Below are positions 62,804-64,000 of a stretch of 64,000 nucleotides of DNA, piece by piece. The first letter of the stretch is position 1. Every line of letters begins with the position of its first letter. Below the pieces are notes generated by a model. It was not told the origin of the DNA and ran no database searches. It was given only the letters and a program-made list of their open reading frames with translations. The translations under genes were made by a program, and so were the position numbers. Origin of the DNA: Streptomyces sp. NBC_00390 (GTDB lineage Bacteria > Actinomycetota > Actinomycetes > Streptomycetales > Streptomycetaceae); NCBI RefSeq assembly GCF_036057275.1, contig NZ_CP107945.1, positions 7,378,001 to 7,442,000 of the forward strand, in the 5' to 3' direction.

Positions 62804-64000
62804 GCGAGCTCCCTGAGGAAATATCGACCACCACCGGCCGCCGCGGCCGGCGTCCTGTCCTCGCGCTCGTCGGTGGCCGGAGCGGGTAATCCGGAAGTCA
62901 CGAGGTCGTGAGCTCTTGTCCGGCCACAAATTTCTGACTCCAGTCTCCGCCGTCCACCGTCGGGTTGCCACTCGAAGGCGATTACGTCCTCGAGTGGGAT
63001 CTGACGCCGAATCCGCTGTGCAGTAGAAGCAGCTGCGCTGTAAAAGCAGTGGACGGCATGGCGGTCCACGATCCGCCGCGGTGGCGGCCGCGTGGATGTC
63101 GGCGAACCGCCGGTGACCTCCGCCGACGTGCCGCCCGGATCCGTCCGTTCTCGGCAGCCGTCCGCTGGTCGGGGCGGTGGGCGAGGGTGGGGCGGAACCG
63201 GGTGTGCACGGCCATGTGCATCGGGGTGGGGAACACGGCGTCGCTGCGGGTGGCGTGCGCGTACGGAAAGTGGCACAGTCGTGATCGGCCGCGCGTGCCA
63301 TGAGCCGCTCCGGCAGGTCCGCGAGGGCCGACCGGCTGTGCGAGCACAGGGCGTCCATGCCCGGCGACGGAAGGTGATCAGCCGCTGCCGGCCGCTTCGC
63401 CGCTTCAGGGCGTGCCCTGCTCTTCCGGCGTTGTCCTGCAGCCGGGAGGCGCCGCGCCCTTATGGCGCGGAAGCGCGCCCTGCCCCCACCGCCGGGGCGT
63501 ACTCTCCGCCCCCGTCGCGTGACACCTCGTCATCGACGCGTTCATACACCGGGATCCGGTCCGGATCAGCGTGAACTCTCCGTCTGTGCAAGCGGTCTGA
63601 GACCGGCTGTCACGCCCCGCGCGCGGTAGGCGGCACCCGGTGCTGCTCCGCCGTGCCGTGTCCACCCGCACGTCCCGGTGCTCGCACAGCGGCTCGTCCG
63701 GCCCGGACGAGCCGGGAAGGACGGGGCTTCACACTGTGTGCGTCACGGCAGCACGTCGTGACCACCCGTCCTCGGCGTCATCGTCCGTGTCGCCCCGGCC
63801 CCCGCTGAACGATGAGTTGACGGCGAGCGCCTGCAGGGTGGGCAGCCACTGGCGTGCTCATCTGGTCAGGCCCAGGTCCTGCGTGCTCTGCAGGTGTATC
63901 CGGAGCCCACTGGCTCCACCAGGGTCATGCGGCGGGTCTGCCCCGCGCCTCAATGGGCACACAGGTGGTCGGCCCAGGACCGGGAACAAATTCGTCCGAC
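62804..64000. other. Region upstream of the diaminopropionate/NRPS operon without recognised genes
   Basis: About 1.2 kb. Open frames on both strands lack family likeness and good codon bias. It should hold the operon promoter. GTAGAAGCAG and GTAAAAGCAG recur near 63023-63050, and a 7-bp stem hairpin lies at 63452-63470. No iron box of the DmdR type was noticed. Confidence 0.45.

Noticed and set aside
62804-64000. Extra biosynthetic gene upstream of the NRPS operon
   Set aside because: Frames there are Arg/Pro-rich, poorly biased and unlike any family.

Overview
The window is high-GC actinobacterial DNA and almost certainly Streptomyces. The signs are strong G/C preference at third codon positions, frequent GTG starts, GTGA/ATGA start-stop overlaps, and typical Streptomyces families: an Rv1733c-type membrane protein, paired TerD domains, GAF-ANTAR regulators, an HSP18-type regulator, small 'hydrophobic' proteins and CsbD proteins. 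No rRNA, tRNA or CRISPR array was found. All calls come from reading the sequence; no database search was run.

Layout. (1) 0-23.6 kb is ordinary, intact chromosome. It holds a cysteine-desulfhydrase-like PLP enzyme, two SRPBCC proteins, a DeoR regulator, a large membrane protein with a hydrolase motif, a beta-helix/AAA+ fusion, an Rv1733c-family protein, a MOSC protein, a double TerD protein, an HpnB-like glycosyltransferase, a glutamate-racemase-like protein, an O-antigen-ligase-like protein, apolipoprotein N-acyltransferase, a Nudix hydrolase, a 3-hydroxybutyrate-dehydrogenase-like SDR, a PucR regulator and an MHS transporter. (2) 23.7-37.0 kb is a decaying stress-related island. Intact genes (a STAS/GNAT/GAF-ANTAR operon, Hsp20 with its HSP18-type regulator, DUF2267, small membrane proteins, CsbD) alternate with broken ones: glutathione transferase, YihY, fatty-acid desaturase, a frameshifted CsbD, a PsiE gene fused to a transporter remnant, a twice-truncated permease and a hydrolase with several frameshifts. 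It also has a 31-bp tandem repeat and local duplications. (3) 37.0-48.3 kb is a tightly coupled ten-gene operon behind an AT-rich palindrome resembling a Zur box. It encodes an ATP-grasp ligase, a DUF364-like Rossmann protein, a CysK-type PLP enzyme, an enolase-superfamily epimerase, an MFS exporter, a methyltransferase and a Dpp/Cnt-type ABC importer. I read it as a candidate metal-responsive metallophore system. (4) 48.3-53.5 kb has a DEAD-box helicase with a structured leader, an unknown protein, a NarL-type two-component system and a small secreted protein. (5) 53.6-62.8 kb is a five-gene minus-strand operon: SbnA and SbnB (2,3-diaminopropionate synthesis), a TauD-type dioxygenase, an A-T-TE NRPS with half a condensation domain, and a carrier protein fused to a poly-lysine-synthetase-like membrane domain. 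It looks like a split synthetase for a diaminopropionate polymer or oligomer. (6) 62.8-64.0 kb has no recognisable gene.

How the parts fit: the two biosynthetic operons are the main accessory content. In the second, SbnA/SbnB would make diaminopropionate, the NRPS would activate it, and the membrane protein would condense it. In the first, the PLP enzyme, ligase, epimerase and methyltransferase would make an amino-acid-derived chelator that the MFS protein exports and the ABC system re-imports.
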